Assembly (NCBI GenBank): GCA_022616375.1
Contig: JAKEEW010000859.1
Span: 1-36,654, forward strand
Origin: Sporichthyaceae bacterium
GTDB taxonomy: Bacteria; Actinomycetota; Actinomycetes; JAKEEW01
Length of the DNA: 36,654 bases
Direction of reading: 5' to 3'
Shown here: positions 8,487-18,089 of the stretch, in pieces
How positions within the stretch are numbered: position 1 is the first letter of the stretch
Layout: each line of letters begins with the position of its first letter
Notes under the pieces: model-generated
What the model was told of the DNA's origin: nothing
Databases searched by the model: none
The model's input: only the letters and a program-made list of their open reading frames with translations
Made by a program: the position numbers and the translations under genes

Positions 8487-9347
8487 ATGGAGTTCCTGCA
8501 GCCGGCGACCTGGCCGGACGCCCTGGCCGCGAAGGCCGAGCACCCGGACGCGGTGCCGATCGCCGGCGGCACCGACATCATGGTCGAGCTCAACTTCGAC
8601 AAGCGGCGCCCGGCCGTGCTGCTCGACCTGACCCGGGTGGCCGAGCTGGAGCAGTGGGACCGCGATAACGGCCACATCCGGCTTGGCGCCGGCGTGTCCT
8701 ACACCCGGATCATCGAGGAGCTGGCCGGTGAACTGCCCGGTCTGGCGATGGCGTCCCGCACGGTCGGCTCACCGCAGATCCGCAACCGCGGCACCGTCGG
8801 CGGCAACCTCGGCTCGGCCTCGCCGGCCGGTGACGCGCACCCGCCGCTACTCACCGTGGATGCGCTGGTCGAGGCCGAGTCGGCCCAGCGCGGTCGCCGG
8901 CAGATCCCGATCGGCGAGTTCTTCACCGGGGTCAAGCGCAACGCTCTCGCCGCGGACGAGCTGATCTCCGCGGTGCGGATTCCGGTGGCGCCAGGGCCCC
9001 AGCAGTTCGCCAAGGTCGGCACCCGCAACGCGATGGTGATCGCGGTGTGCTCGTTCGGGCTCGGGCTCGATCCGGGCCGTCGCTCGGTCGGCACCGGGAT
9101 CGGATCGGCCGCGCCGACCCCGCGCCGGGCCACCGCCGCACAGGAGCTGGCCGCGGCCGAGCTGCGCTGGGACGACCTGGCGCCGCTTGACCCGGGCCTG
9201 GCGGAGCGGTTCGGTGTGCTGGTGGCCGAGGCCGCCGACCCGATCGACGACGTCCGGGGTAGTGCCGCATACCGGCGCCGGGCGCTGTCGGTGCTCGCCC
9301 GCCGCACCCTGAGCTGGGCCTGGGACGCCTACCTGAGGAATGGATAG
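8487..9347 (+). CDS. xanthine dehydrogenase FAD-binding subunit
   Basis: PIAGGTDIMVELNFDKRRP, RNRGTVGGNLGSASPAGDAHPPLL typical of molybdopterin dehydrogenase FAD subunits. Confidence 0.92.
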   Translation: MEFLQPATWPDALAAKAEHPDAVPIAGGTDIMVELNFDKRRPAVLLDLTRVAELEQWDRDNGHIRLGAGVSYTRIIEELAGELPGLAMASRTVGSPQIRNRGTVGGNLGSASPAGDAHPPLLTVDALVEAESAQRGRRQIPIGEFFTGVKRNALAADELISAVRIPVAPGPQQFAKVGTRNAMVIAVCSFGLGLDPGRRSVGTGIGSAAPTPRRATAAQELAAAELRWDDLAPLDPGLAERFGVLVAEAADPIDDVRGSAAYRRRALSVLARRTLSWAWDAYLRNG

Positions 9348-9358
9348 GGCGTGTCCTG

Positions 9359-9835
9359 ATGCGACTGACCTGCAGGGTGAACGGCGACAGCCAGGTCGTT
9401 GACGACATCTGGCCCGGAGAGAGCCTGCTCTACGTGCTGCGCGAGCGGATGGGCCTGCCGGGGTCGAAGAATGCCTGCGAGCAGGGCGAGTGCGGTTCGT
9501 GCACGGTCTACCTGGATGGCACCCCGGTGTGCGCGTGCCTGGTGGCCGCCGGTCAGGCGGACGGCCGGGACATCGTCACAGTCGAAGGGCTGGCCGCCGG
9601 CGAGCAGCTCGACCCGGTGCAGCAGGCCTACCTCGAGACCGGTGCGGTGCAGTGCGGCTTTTGTACCCCAGGCCTGATCGTGGCGACCCACGACCTACTG
9701 GCCCGCAGTGCCGAACCGGCCGACGCCGAGATCCGTGAAGCTCTCGCCGGCAATCTGTGCCGGTGCACCGGGTACGAGAAGATTCTCGACGCGGTCCGGC
9801 TGGCCGCGGCCCGCCGGAAGGAGGGAGCCCGATGA
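9359..9835 (+). CDS. xanthine dehydrogenase (2Fe-2S) subunit
   Basis: [15 protein letters not shown] and CGFCTPGLI ... CRCTGYEKI iron-sulfur motifs. Confidence 0.95.
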   Translation: MRLTCRVNGDSQVVDDIWPGESLLYVLRERMGLPGSKNACEQGECGSCTVYLDGTPVCACLVAAGQADGRDIVTVEGLAAGEQLDPVQQAYLETGAVQCGFCTPGLIVATHDLLARSAEPADAEIREALAGNLCRCTGYEKILDAVRLAAARRKEGAR

Positions 9836-11322
9836 CCGAGGCACCGACCCGGCTGGTCATCGAGGGCTGTGCGATCGCCACCGTCGATCCGGCCGAAACC
9901 GAGCTGAGCTCCGGCTACCTCGTCATCGAGGGGGACCGGATCGTCGGGATCGGCCCGGGTGACGCGCCCAGGGACATCCCGGCCGCCCGCTACGTGGACG
10001 GCACCGGCTGCCTGGCCACCCCGGGCCTGGTCAACACCCATCACCACCTCTACCAGTGGGCGACCCGCGGTCTGGCCCAGCAGGGCACGCTGTTCGAGTG
10101 GCTGACCGAGCTGTATCCGATCTGGGCCAGGATCGACGCGGACACGCTCGGCCCGGCCGCGGCGGCCGGGCTCGGCTGGCTGGCGCTGGCCGGCTGCACC
10201 ACCACGACCGACCACCACTACGTGTTCCCGCGCGGCACCGGCGACCTGCTCGGGGTCGAGATCGAGGCGGCGGCCAGGATCGGGTTGCGCTTCCACCCCT
10301 GCCGCGGGTCGATGGATCTGGGCCAGTCCGCCGGCGGGCTGCCGCCGGACGAGGTAGTCGAGGACCGAGACACCGTGCTCGCCGCTACCGAGGACGCGAT
10401 CAATCGCTACCACGATCCGGCTCCCGGCTCGATGGTGCGCATCGCGGTCGCGCCGTGCTCGCCGTTCTCGGTGACCGGCGAGCTGATGCGCGAATCGGCC
10501 GTGCTGGCCCGGCGCCATCGGGTGCGGCTGCACACCCACCTGGCCGAAACCGTCGAGGAGGCCGCGTACTGCCGGGAGCACTTCGGCTCTACGCCGGTGG
10601 ACTACATCGACGAGCTGGGCTGGCTCGGCCCCGACGTGTGGCTGGCGCACGCGGTGCACCTGGACTTCGCCGCCGTGGCCAAGCTGGCCGCGACCGGCAC
10701 CGGGGTGGCGCACTGCCCGACCTCGAACGCCCGGCTCGGGGCCGGTATCGCGCCGGTCCGCGCGCTGCTCGGCGCCGGCGCTCCGGTCGGGCTCGGGGTG
10801 GACGGTGCGGCCTCCAACGAGCAGAACTCGTTGGCCGACGAGCTGCGGGCCGCGGTCTACTCGGCCCGGTTGCGCGGTGGCCGGCCGTCCGCGCTCACCG
10901 CCAGGGACGCACTCGCGCTCGGGACCATCGGCGGCGCCCGCTGCCTTGGCCGGGACGACGAGATCGGCTCGCTCGAGCCGGGCAAGCTCGCCGACATCGC
11001 ACTGTGGCGGTTGGACGGCCTCGGGCACGCCGGCATTGCCGACCCGATCGCCGGTCTGGTGTTCGGCTCCCGCCCACCGCTGGCCCTGCTGCTGGTCGGC
11101 GGCCGGACCGTGGTCGAGGACGGTGAGCTACGCACCGCGTCCGCGGACGAGCTGGCCCGCGCTGCCCAGATCGCCAGCAACCGACTGCTCGGCCTCGGGC
11201 CGACGAGCCCGACCGCGCCGCCCTCCCCGCTGGCCGCCGGCGTGCTGTCCTCGCTGGGCCTGGCCCAGGAGGTGCCGGATGGTTCGCTGCTGCCGAACCA
11301 GACGGCGGGCGGGCAGTCATGA
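9832..11322 (+). CDS. amidohydrolase, probable 8-oxoguanine deaminase
   Basis: Metal-dependent amidohydrolase motifs ([38 protein letters not shown]); embedded among XDH subunits; ATG 9832 overlaps upstream stop. Confidence 0.85.
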   Translation: MTEAPTRLVIEGCAIATVDPAETELSSGYLVIEGDRIVGIGPGDAPRDIPAARYVDGTGCLATPGLVNTHHHLYQWATRGLAQQGTLFEWLTELYPIWARIDADTLGPAAAAGLGWLALAGCTTTTDHHYVFPRGTGDLLGVEIEAAARIGLRFHPCRGSMDLGQSAGGLPPDEVVEDRDTVLAATEDAINRYHDPAPGSMVRIAVAPCSPFSVTGELMRESAVLARRHRVRLHTHLAETVEEAAYCREHFGSTPVDYIDELGWLGPDVWLAHAVHLDFAAVAKLAATGTGVAHCPTSNARLGAGIAPVRALLGAGAPVGLGVDGAASNEQNSLADELRAAVYSARLRGGRPSALTARDALALGTIGGARCLGRDDEIGSLEPGKLADIALWRLDGLGHAGIADPIAGLVFGSRPPLALLLVGGRTVVEDGELRTASADELARAAQIASNRLLGLGPTSPTAPPSPLAAGVLSSLGLAQEVPDGSLLPNQTAGGQS

Positions 11323-13604
11323 CCGAATCTCCCACCCGAAGCCCGGCCCGTGCGCCGGCCCGGCAGGAGATCGGGGCTCCGATCGGCGGCGGGGTCGGTG
11401 ACAGCCCGATCCGGCCGGACGGCACGCTGAAGGTGACCGGCGACTTCGCCTACGCCTCCGACCTGTGGCTGGACGACATGCTCTGGGGTGCGACGCTGCG
11501 CAGCCCGCACCCGCGCGCCCGGATCCTCGGCATCGACATCACCGACGCGCTCAAGACCCCTGGCGTGCACGCCGTGCTCACCCACGAGGACGTGCCGGGG
11601 GCCAAGCGGTACGGCCTGGAGATCGTGGACCAGCCGGTGCTGGCCATCGATCAGGTGCGCTACGAGGGTGAGCCGGTCGCGATCGTGGCCGCCGACCACC
11701 CGGAGACCGCCCGCCGGGCCGCGGCCCGGATCAGCGTCGACTACCACGTGCTGAAGCCGTTGACCGACGCCGAGCAGGCGATCAAGCCGGGCGCGGAACC
11801 GTTGCACGAAGGCGGCAACTTGCTTCGCCAGGTGCGGATCCGGCGCGGCGACCCGGAGGTCACCGCGCCGGTGGTGGTGTCCGGCGAGTACGAGGTCGGC
11901 ATGCAGGACCAGGCGTTCCTCGGCCCGGAATCCGGGCTCGCGGTGCCGGCCCAGGACGGCGGCGTCGACCTCTACATCGCGACCCAATGGCTGCACGTCG
12001 ACCAGCGGCAGGTGGCCAGCTGCCTCGGCCTGCCGCCGGAGAAGGTGCGGCTGACCCTGGCCGGAGTGGGCGGCGCGTTCGGCGCCCGCGAGGACCTGTC
12101 CATGCAGGTGCACGCGTGCATGCTGGCGCTCTACACCGGGCGGCCGGTGAAGATGATGTACGGTCGGGAGGAGTCGTTCTACGGTCACGTGCATCGGCAC
12201 CCGGCGGTGCTGCGCTACGAGCACGGGGCGACCGAGGACGGCGTGCTGGTCTACGTCCGGGCCGAGACCATCCTGGACGGTGGGGCCTACGCGTCCAGCT
12301 CGCCGGCCGTGGTGACCAACGCGGCCACGCTGGGGATCGGGCCGTACAACGTGCCGAACGTGAGCATGGACGCGTTCATGGCCTATACCAACAACCCGCC
12401 ATGCGGCGCGATGCGCGGGTTCGGTGCGGTTCAGGCCTGCTTCGCGTACGAGTCGCAGATGGATACACTCGCGCGTCGCCTGGGGCTCGACCCGGTCGAG
12501 CTGCGGCTGCGCAACGCGATGTCGCAGGGCTCGGTGATGCCAACCGGGCAGGTGGTGGACAGCCCGGCTCCGGTGGCCGAGCTGCTGCAGCGGGTGGCGA
12601 GGATGCCGCTGCCGCCACCGGCCGCCGAGGGCGGGCTCGAGCTGCGCGAGCTGCCGGGCGGGGTGTCCAACACCACGCACGGCGAGGGAGTCGTGCGCGG
12701 CGTGGGCTACGGCGTCTCGATCAAGAACGTGGGGTTCTCCGAGGGCTTCGATGACTACTCGACCGCGCGGGTCCGGCTGTCGGTGATCGGCGGCGAGCCA
12801 ACCGTGCAGGTGCACACCGCGGCGGCCGAGGTCGGGCAGGGCCTGGTCACCGTCCAGGCCCAGATCGCCCGGACCGAGCTGGGCGTGGCCCGGGTCGTGG
12901 TGCAGCCGGCCGACACCGCGGTCGGTAGTGCTGGATCGTCCTCGGCATCCCGGCAGACCTATGTCACCGGCGGAGCGGTCAAGGCGGCCTGCGAAGCGGT
13001 ACGGGAGCGGGTGCTCGCGCTGGCCGAGACCTGGCTCGGCAGCCGGCCGGCGGACATCGGCGAGGTCGACCTGGTCGCACTGCTCGGCGAGTCGGCGATC
13101 GAGGAGACCGTGGAGTGGCGGCACCGGCCGACCCACGGCCTTGACCCGCAGACCGGGCAGGGCGACGCGCATGTGCAGTACGCGTTTGCCGCGCACCGGG
13201 CAGTGGTCGACGTGGACACCGAGCTGGGCCTGATCCGGGTGGTCGAGCTGGCCTGCGCCCAGGACGTCGGCAAGGCGATCAACCCGGACGCGGTCGAGGG
13301 GCAGATCCACGGTGGCTCGGCGCAGGGGCTCGGGCTCGCGCTGATGGAGGAGATCCAGGTCAAGGACGGGAAGATCCGCAATCCGTCGTTCACCGACTAC
13401 CTGATCCCCACCATCCTGGACATGCCGCCGATGCGGGTGGACGTGCTGGAGCTGGCCGATCCGCACGCGCCGTACGGGCTGCGCGGGGTCGGCGAGCCGC
13501 CCACCATCTCGTCCACGCCGGCGATCGTGGCGGCGGTCCGGGCCGCTACCGGCCAACCGCTGCGCCGGGTCCCGATCCGCCCCGAGCACATCGTGGATCT
13601 CTAG
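11319..13604 (+). CDS. xanthine dehydrogenase molybdopterin-binding subunit
   Basis: 761 aa with aldehyde oxidase/xanthine dehydrogenase a/b hammerhead and Mo-binding motifs (GGAFGAREDLSMQVHA, GAMRGFGAVQA, EVGQGL, YGLRGVGEPP). Confidence 0.95.
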   Translation: MTESPTRSPARAPARQEIGAPIGGGVGDSPIRPDGTLKVTGDFAYASDLWLDDMLWGATLRSPHPRARILGIDITDALKTPGVHAVLTHEDVPGAKRYGLEIVDQPVLAIDQVRYEGEPVAIVAADHPETARRAAARISVDYHVLKPLTDAEQAIKPGAEPLHEGGNLLRQVRIRRGDPEVTAPVVVSGEYEVGMQDQAFLGPESGLAVPAQDGGVDLYIATQWLHVDQRQVASCLGLPPEKVRLTLAGVGGAFGAREDLSMQVHACMLALYTGRPVKMMYGREESFYGHVHRHPAVLRYEHGATEDGVLVYVRAETILDGGAYASSSPAVVTNAATLGIGPYNVPNVSMDAFMAYTNNPPCGAMRGFGAVQACFAYESQMDTLARRLGLDPVELRLRNAMSQGSVMPTGQVVDSPAPVAELLQRVARMPLPPPAAEGGLELRELPGGVSNTTHGEGVVRGVGYGVSIKNVGFSEGFDDYSTARVRLSVIGGEPTVQVHTAAAEVGQGLVTVQAQIARTELGVARVVVQPADTAVGSAGSSSASRQTYVTGGAVKAACEAVRERVLALAETWLGSRPADIGEVDLVALLGESAIEETVEWRHRPTHGLDPQTGQGDAHVQYAFAAHRAVVDVDTELGLIRVVELACAQDVGKAINPDAVEGQIHGGSAQGLGLALMEEIQVKDGKIRNPSFTDYLIPTILDMPPMRVDVLELADPHAPYGLRGVGEPPTISSTPAIVAAVRAATGQPLRRVPIRPEHIVDL

Positions 13605-13614
13605 CCTGGCCCCA

Positions 13615-13700
13615 CTTCTCGATCATTACTGACGGAATAAGCAAATGATCACCCGCTTTGGGCGATTTGTCTGCGCAGATCACCAGTAATGATCGGGAAG
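13615..13700. repeat. long-loop inverted repeat between convergent genes; possible bidirectional terminator/structured element
   Basis: CTTCTCGATCATTACTG (13615-13631) pairs with CAGTAATGATCGGGAAG (13684-13700), 16/17 plus one U-G wobble; loop has nested CAAAT/ATTTG, CCC/GGG and TCTGCGCAGA. Confidence 0.85.
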
Positions 13701-13707
13701 ACGGGGG

Positions 13708-16263
13708 TTAGAGCGTGACGGCCACGGTGAGCGGGGCGTCCGTTCCCGCGTCGAGCAGGTCGAGCTGCTCCACCCGGCCGGCCGCCTGCAGGTCGCGGGA
13801 CACCTCGCGCACCGGCTCGAGCACCGCCGCCGTGCCGCGCACCACCACCGACGACGCCGGGGTCTTCATCGAGACCTTCGCGTCGGACTTGGCCTTCCGG
13901 ATCGCCGCGATCACCTCCGAGACCGTGGTGAGCAGGGCCGGATCGGCATCCCCGGCGACCATCCGCAGCTCGGCCGCGACCGGCCAGGTCGTGCGGTGCA
14001 CCGAGCCCTCCTGCCACCAGGACCAGACCTCCTCGGTGACGAACGGCAGCATCGGGGCGAACAGCCGCAGCAGCGTCGACAGCGCGATCGCCAGCGCGGC
14101 CTGGGCGGAGTGCGCCGCCTCGGTGCCGTGCTCGCCATACGCCCTGGACTTGACCAGCTCGACGTAGTCGTCGCAGAAGAACCAGAAGAACGCCTCGGTC
14201 CGTTCCAGCGCGCGGGTGTGGTCGTAGCGCTCGAACGCGGCGGTCGCGTCGTCGACCACCTCGGCCAGCCGGGCCAGCATGGCCCGATCCAGCGGGTCGC
14301 TGACGGTGCCCAAGTCCGCGGTGGCCCCGATCCCGAGCACGAACCGGCTCGCGTTCAGCACCTTGATCGCCAGCCGCCGGCCGACCTTGATCTGGCCGAT
14401 GTCGAACGCGGTGTCGATGCCGAGCCGCGCGCTGGCCGCCCAGTACCGGAAGGCATCCGAGCTGTGCTCCTCGAGCAGCGCCATCGGGGTCATGACGTTG
14501 CCCTTGGACTTGGACATCTTCTTGCGGTCCGGGTCCACCACCCAGCCGGAGATCGCGGCATGCTGCCAGGGCAGCGTGCCGTGCTCGAGGTGCGAGCGCA
14601 GGGCGGTGGCGAACAGCCAGGTGCGGATGATCTCGTGCGCCTGCGGCCGGACGTCGGTCGGGAACACCCGGGCGAACAGGTCAGGGTCGGTCTCCCAGCG
14701 CCCGGCGATCTGCGGAGTCAGCGAGGAGGTCGCCCAGGTGTCCATGATGTCCGGCTCACCGGCGAACCCGCGGGGTTCGCCGCGCTGGTCCTCGCGGTAG
14801 CCGGGCGGCGTCTGCGACATCGGGTCGATCGGCAACGCCGACTCGGACGGGACGATCGGGTGGTCGAAATCGGGCTGGCCCTCGGCGTCCAGCCGATACC
14901 AGACCGGGATCGGGACCCCGAAGAACCGTTGCCGGCTGATCAGCCAGTCGCCGGTCAGACCCTCGACCCAGTGGTCGTAGCGCACCCGCATGTGCGGCGG
15001 GTGCCAGATCAGCTCCCGGCCGCGCTCCAGCATCGCCTGGCGCAGGTAGTCGTCCCGGCCGCCGTTGCGGATGTACCACTGCCTGGAGGTGACGATCTCC
15101 AGCGGCCGGTCGCCGCGCTCGTAGAACTTCACCGCGTGCGCGGTCGGGCGCGGCTCGCCGTCCAGGTCGCCGGACTCGGCCAGCAGTTCGACGATCCGGC
15201 GCCGGGCCCCGGCGATCCGCTGTCCGGCCAGCTCGGCATATGCGGCCCGGGCTGCCGGTGACTCCAGCGCGGCCGGCGGCTCGGCCAGGATCCGGCCGTC
15301 CCGACCCACGATCGTGCGGGTCGGCAGGCTGAGCTCGCGCCACCAGATCACGTCCGTGGTGTCGCCGAACGTGCAGATCATGGCGATCCCGGAGCCCTTG
15401 TCCGGATCGGCCAGGTGATGAGCCACCACCGGGACCTCGACCCCGAACAGTGGCGTGCGCACGGTCTGCCCGATCAACTTGGCGTAGCGGTCGTCGGCCG
15501 GGTGTGCCACCAGCGCGACACAGGCGGCGAGCAGCTCAGGGCGGGTGGTCTCGATGTGGACCGGGCCGCTGCGGCCCTGAAAGGCGATCCGGTAGTAGTG
15601 TCCGGGCTGCTCGCGATCTTCGAGCTCGGCCTGCGCGACCGCCGTCTGGTAGCTGGTGTCCCACAGGGTCGGTGCCTCGGCCAGGTAAGCCTCGTCCCTG
15701 GCGTAGTTGCGCAGGAACGCCCGCTGCGAGGTCGCCCGGGAGTGGTCGTCGACGGTCCGGTAGGTCATGGTCCAGTCGATGGACAGCCCGAGCCGGCGCC
15801 ACAGGTCCTCGAACGCCTGCTCGTCGATCTCGGTCAGCTCGGCGCACAGCTCGATGAAGTTGCGCCGCGAGATCGGGATCTCCCGGTCCGGCCGTTCGGC
15901 CGGTGGCTGGAGGTCCGGGTCGTAGGGCAGGGTCGGGTCGCAGCGCACCCCGAAGTAGTTCTGCACCCGGCGCTCGGTGGCCAGGCCGTTGTCGTCCCAG
16001 CCCATCGGGTAGAAGACCTCACGCCCGCGCATCCGCTGGTAGCGGGCCAGGATGTCGGTATGGGTATAGGAGAACGCGGACCCGACGTGCAGTGATCCGC
16101 TCACCGTGGGCGGCGGGGTGTCGATCGAGTAGATCTGCTCCCGGGACTTCGACCGGTCGAACCGGTAGGTGCCGCGCTCCTGCCAGGTGGCTACCCACTT
16201 GCGCTCCAGACCGTCCAGGGTTGGCTTGTCCGGCACCGAGGGAGCGGGAGTGGTCGCGGTCAT
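13708..16263 (-). CDS. valS: valyl-tRNA synthetase (divergent motif type)
   Basis: Class I aaRS HIGH-like TPPPTVSGSLHVGSAFSYTHTD, KMSKSKGN, GWDDNGLATERRVQNYFGVRCDP; 851 aa. Confidence 0.93.
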   Translation of the reverse strand: MTATTPAPSVPDKPTLDGLERKWVATWQERGTYRFDRSKSREQIYSIDTPPPTVSGSLHVGSAFSYTHTDILARYQRMRGREVFYPMGWDDNGLATERRVQNYFGVRCDPTLPYDPDLQPPAERPDREIPISRRNFIELCAELTEIDEQAFEDLWRRLGLSIDWTMTYRTVDDHSRATSQRAFLRNYARDEAYLAEAPTLWDTSYQTAVAQAELEDREQPGHYYRIAFQGRSGPVHIETTRPELLAACVALVAHPADDRYAKLIGQTVRTPLFGVEVPVVAHHLADPDKGSGIAMICTFGDTTDVIWWRELSLPTRTIVGRDGRILAEPPAALESPAARAAYAELAGQRIAGARRRIVELLAESGDLDGEPRPTAHAVKFYERGDRPLEIVTSRQWYIRNGGRDDYLRQAMLERGRELIWHPPHMRVRYDHWVEGLTGDWLISRQRFFGVPIPVWYRLDAEGQPDFDHPIVPSESALPIDPMSQTPPGYREDQRGEPRGFAGEPDIMDTWATSSLTPQIAGRWETDPDLFARVFPTDVRPQAHEIIRTWLFATALRSHLEHGTLPWQHAAISGWVVDPDRKKMSKSKGNVMTPMALLEEHSSDAFRYWAASARLGIDTAFDIGQIKVGRRLAIKVLNASRFVLGIGATADLGTVSDPLDRAMLARLAEVVDDATAAFERYDHTRALERTEAFFWFFCDDYVELVKSRAYGEHGTEAAHSAQAALAIALSTLLRLFAPMLPFVTEEVWSWWQEGSVHRTTWPVAAELRMVAGDADPALLTTVSEVIAAIRKAKSDAKVSMKTPASSVVVRGTAAVLEPVREVSRDLQAAGRVEQLDLLDAGTDAPLTVAVTL

Positions 16264-16279
16264 GCCTCAACGGTACTGG

Positions 16280-17869
16280 TCAGCCTCGCGTGGGTCGGCG
16301 CGAATAACGCCGGTCCGGGTAACCGTCCAGGTCGAGCCGGCGACCGCGGGGCGGGTATAACGGCCCGGGCCCGTCCCGGCCGTCGACCAGCTCCGGATCG
16401 TCGGGGTGGAACGGTTCGTCGATGAACTCCGGATCGTCCGGGTGGAACGGTCGGTCCATGAACTCCGGATCGTCCGGATGGAACGGTCCGGCGAACAGCT
16501 CGGGCCCGTCCGGTGGGAACGGCAGCTCCTCGCCGTACCTGCGATCGTGCAGATCCACGTCGTCGGGCAGCTCCGGACGGCGCCGCGGCCGCCCGTTACA
16601 GTTCATCGCCGGCTCCGGGATCGGGATCTCGAGCTGATCCAGCGGCATGGACCGGACGTGCGCCTCGAGCGGACCGGGCGGCGGGCTGTATGCGATCTGG
16701 GAGAACCTGGCTGCGCGGTAGGCGAGTTCGGCCCTGACCCGGCGGCGCCGCCGGCGCCGCTTGACTCCGAGCGCGGTCAACCCGCTGACCAGGAACAGCC
16801 CACCGGCGCTGGCCGCGGCGGGTGCGGCAAACCCGGCGAACGGGAACGCCGGGGAGAGCGCGACCTGCTCCCGGTCCCGCGCCGGGACCTCGTTCACCGG
16901 CGCGGTGGGTGCCGCCGCCGGGGGCACCGGGTCGACCAGCTGACCCACCGGTTCGGCCTGGTCGGCGAACACGAAGCCCCACTCCATCAGAGCCATCGCG
17001 TCTTCCCTGATCCCAGCGTCGGAGCGCATCAAGGTCAGCAACAGCGTCCGGCCGTCCCGCTTGACCGCAACCGCGAATGTGTTGCGGGCCATCGTGGTGT
17101 AGCCGGTCTTGACCCCGATCGTGCCGGGGAACTTGCCGAGCAGGCGATTCTGGTTCTGGATCTGGTAGGTCTCCCGCCTGTACTCACCGGGGAACTCGGC
17201 GGTGCGCATCCCGACATAGCGCCGGAAATCGGCTCGCGACATCCCGGCCCGGGCGAACAGCGCGAGGTCGTACGCGGAGGAGAACTGGCCAGGCTCGTCC
17301 AGGCCGCTGGAGTTGACCACACTGGTGTCCAGCGCCTGCAGCCGTTTCGCCTCGGCCTGCATCAGTTTCCGGGTCGGCCCGACCCCGCCGCCGGCCCTGG
17401 CCAGCGCGTGTGCGGCGTCGTTGCCGGACGGCAGCAACATCCCGAGGAACAGCTGGTTGATCGTGTACTTGTGGCCCTCGACCAGCCCGACCGAGCTGCC
17501 GTCCTGCAGGACGTCGGAGCGGTGCGCGACGTAGGTGCCTTCCTTGTCCAGCCGGGGCAGCAGGGTCAGCGCGGTCAGCATCTTCAGCGTGCTGGCCGGA
17601 CGCAGCCGCCGGTGCGGGTCCTTGGCGGCGATGATCTGGCCGGTCTCGAGGTCGGCGAGCACGTAGCTGGCCGCGGTCACCTTGGGCGGTTTGGGCAGAC
17701 CGGACGGCAGGTCGACGATCAGTCCGTGCTCGGCCAGCCGCTGACCACCGACTACGGTGTCCGCGCTCGCCGGCGGCGCCGTCAGCGCGATGGCTCCCAG
17801 TGCGAGCGCGCCAACGATCAGAGATGAGACGTTGCTGCCTGCCCGCCGCACTGTGTCGCTGCCTCGCAT
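16280..17869 (-). CDS. D-alanyl-D-alanine carboxypeptidase (peptidase S11) with TM and cytoplasmic repeat tail
   Basis: SxxK (ASTLKM), SGN (PSGNDAAHAL), KTG (VKTGYTT); signal peptide at MRGSDTVRRAGSNVSSLIVGALALGAIALTAPPASA; TM followed by RRRRRRR and acidic repeats. Confidence 0.9.
   Translation of the reverse strand: MRGSDTVRRAGSNVSSLIVGALALGAIALTAPPASADTVVGGQRLAEHGLIVDLPSGLPKPPKVTAASYVLADLETGQIIAAKDPHRRLRPASTLKMLTALTLLPRLDKEGTYVAHRSDVLQDGSSVGLVEGHKYTINQLFLGMLLPSGNDAAHALARAGGGVGPTRKLMQAEAKRLQALDTSVVNSSGLDEPGQFSSAYDLALFARAGMSRADFRRYVGMRTAEFPGEYRRETYQIQNQNRLLGKFPGTIGVKTGYTTMARNTFAVAVKRDGRTLLLTLMRSDAGIREDAMALMEWGFVFADQAEPVGQLVDPVPPAAAPTAPVNEVPARDREQVALSPAFPFAGFAAPAAASAGGLFLVSGLTALGVKRRRRRRRVRAELAYRAARFSQIAYSPPPGPLEAHVRSMPLDQLEIPIPEPAMNCNGRPRRRPELPDDVDLHDRRYGEELPFPPDGPELFAGPFHPDDPEFMDRPFHPDDPEFIDEPFHPDDPELVDGRDGPGPLYPPRGRRLDLDGYPDRRYSRRPTRG
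16382..16525. repeat. 36-bp tandem repeat (about 4 copies, last degenerate) encoding PFHPDDPEF(M/I)D units
   Basis: Units start at 16382, 16418, 16454, 16490; peptide PFHPDDPEFMD-R-PFHPDDPEFID-E-PFHPDDPELVD. Confidence 0.9.
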
Positions 17870-18089
17870 GGTGCCGACTCCAAGTAAGTCCGAACGACCA
17901 TACCGGTACCGCTGGCCCATCAACAGCCGTTCGTGGCTCGGCTGTGATCTCACCGTGCGCCGGGCTGGGACCGGTTCGCGTCGACTGCCCGGGTGAACCG
18001 TGTGACGCCGTGCCAGGCCAGCCCGGTTTGACCTGCTATGTCCACTCCCTGTAACGGGCCGTTTACTCTCGGCTGAACTGTGGAACTGC

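Noticed and set aside
10857-13589. 910-aa minus-strand ORF
   Set aside because: Antisense shadow of the xanthine dehydrogenase Mo-subunit gene; His/Arg/Asp/Gly-rich with no domain.
13996-15261. 421-aa plus-strand ORF antisense to valS
   Set aside because: High-GC shadow ORF over a clearly coding aminoacyl-tRNA synthetase.
16406-17827. 473-aa plus-strand ORF antisense to the D,D-carboxypeptidase
   Set aside because: Shadow ORF; the opposite strand contains all catalytic S11 motifs.
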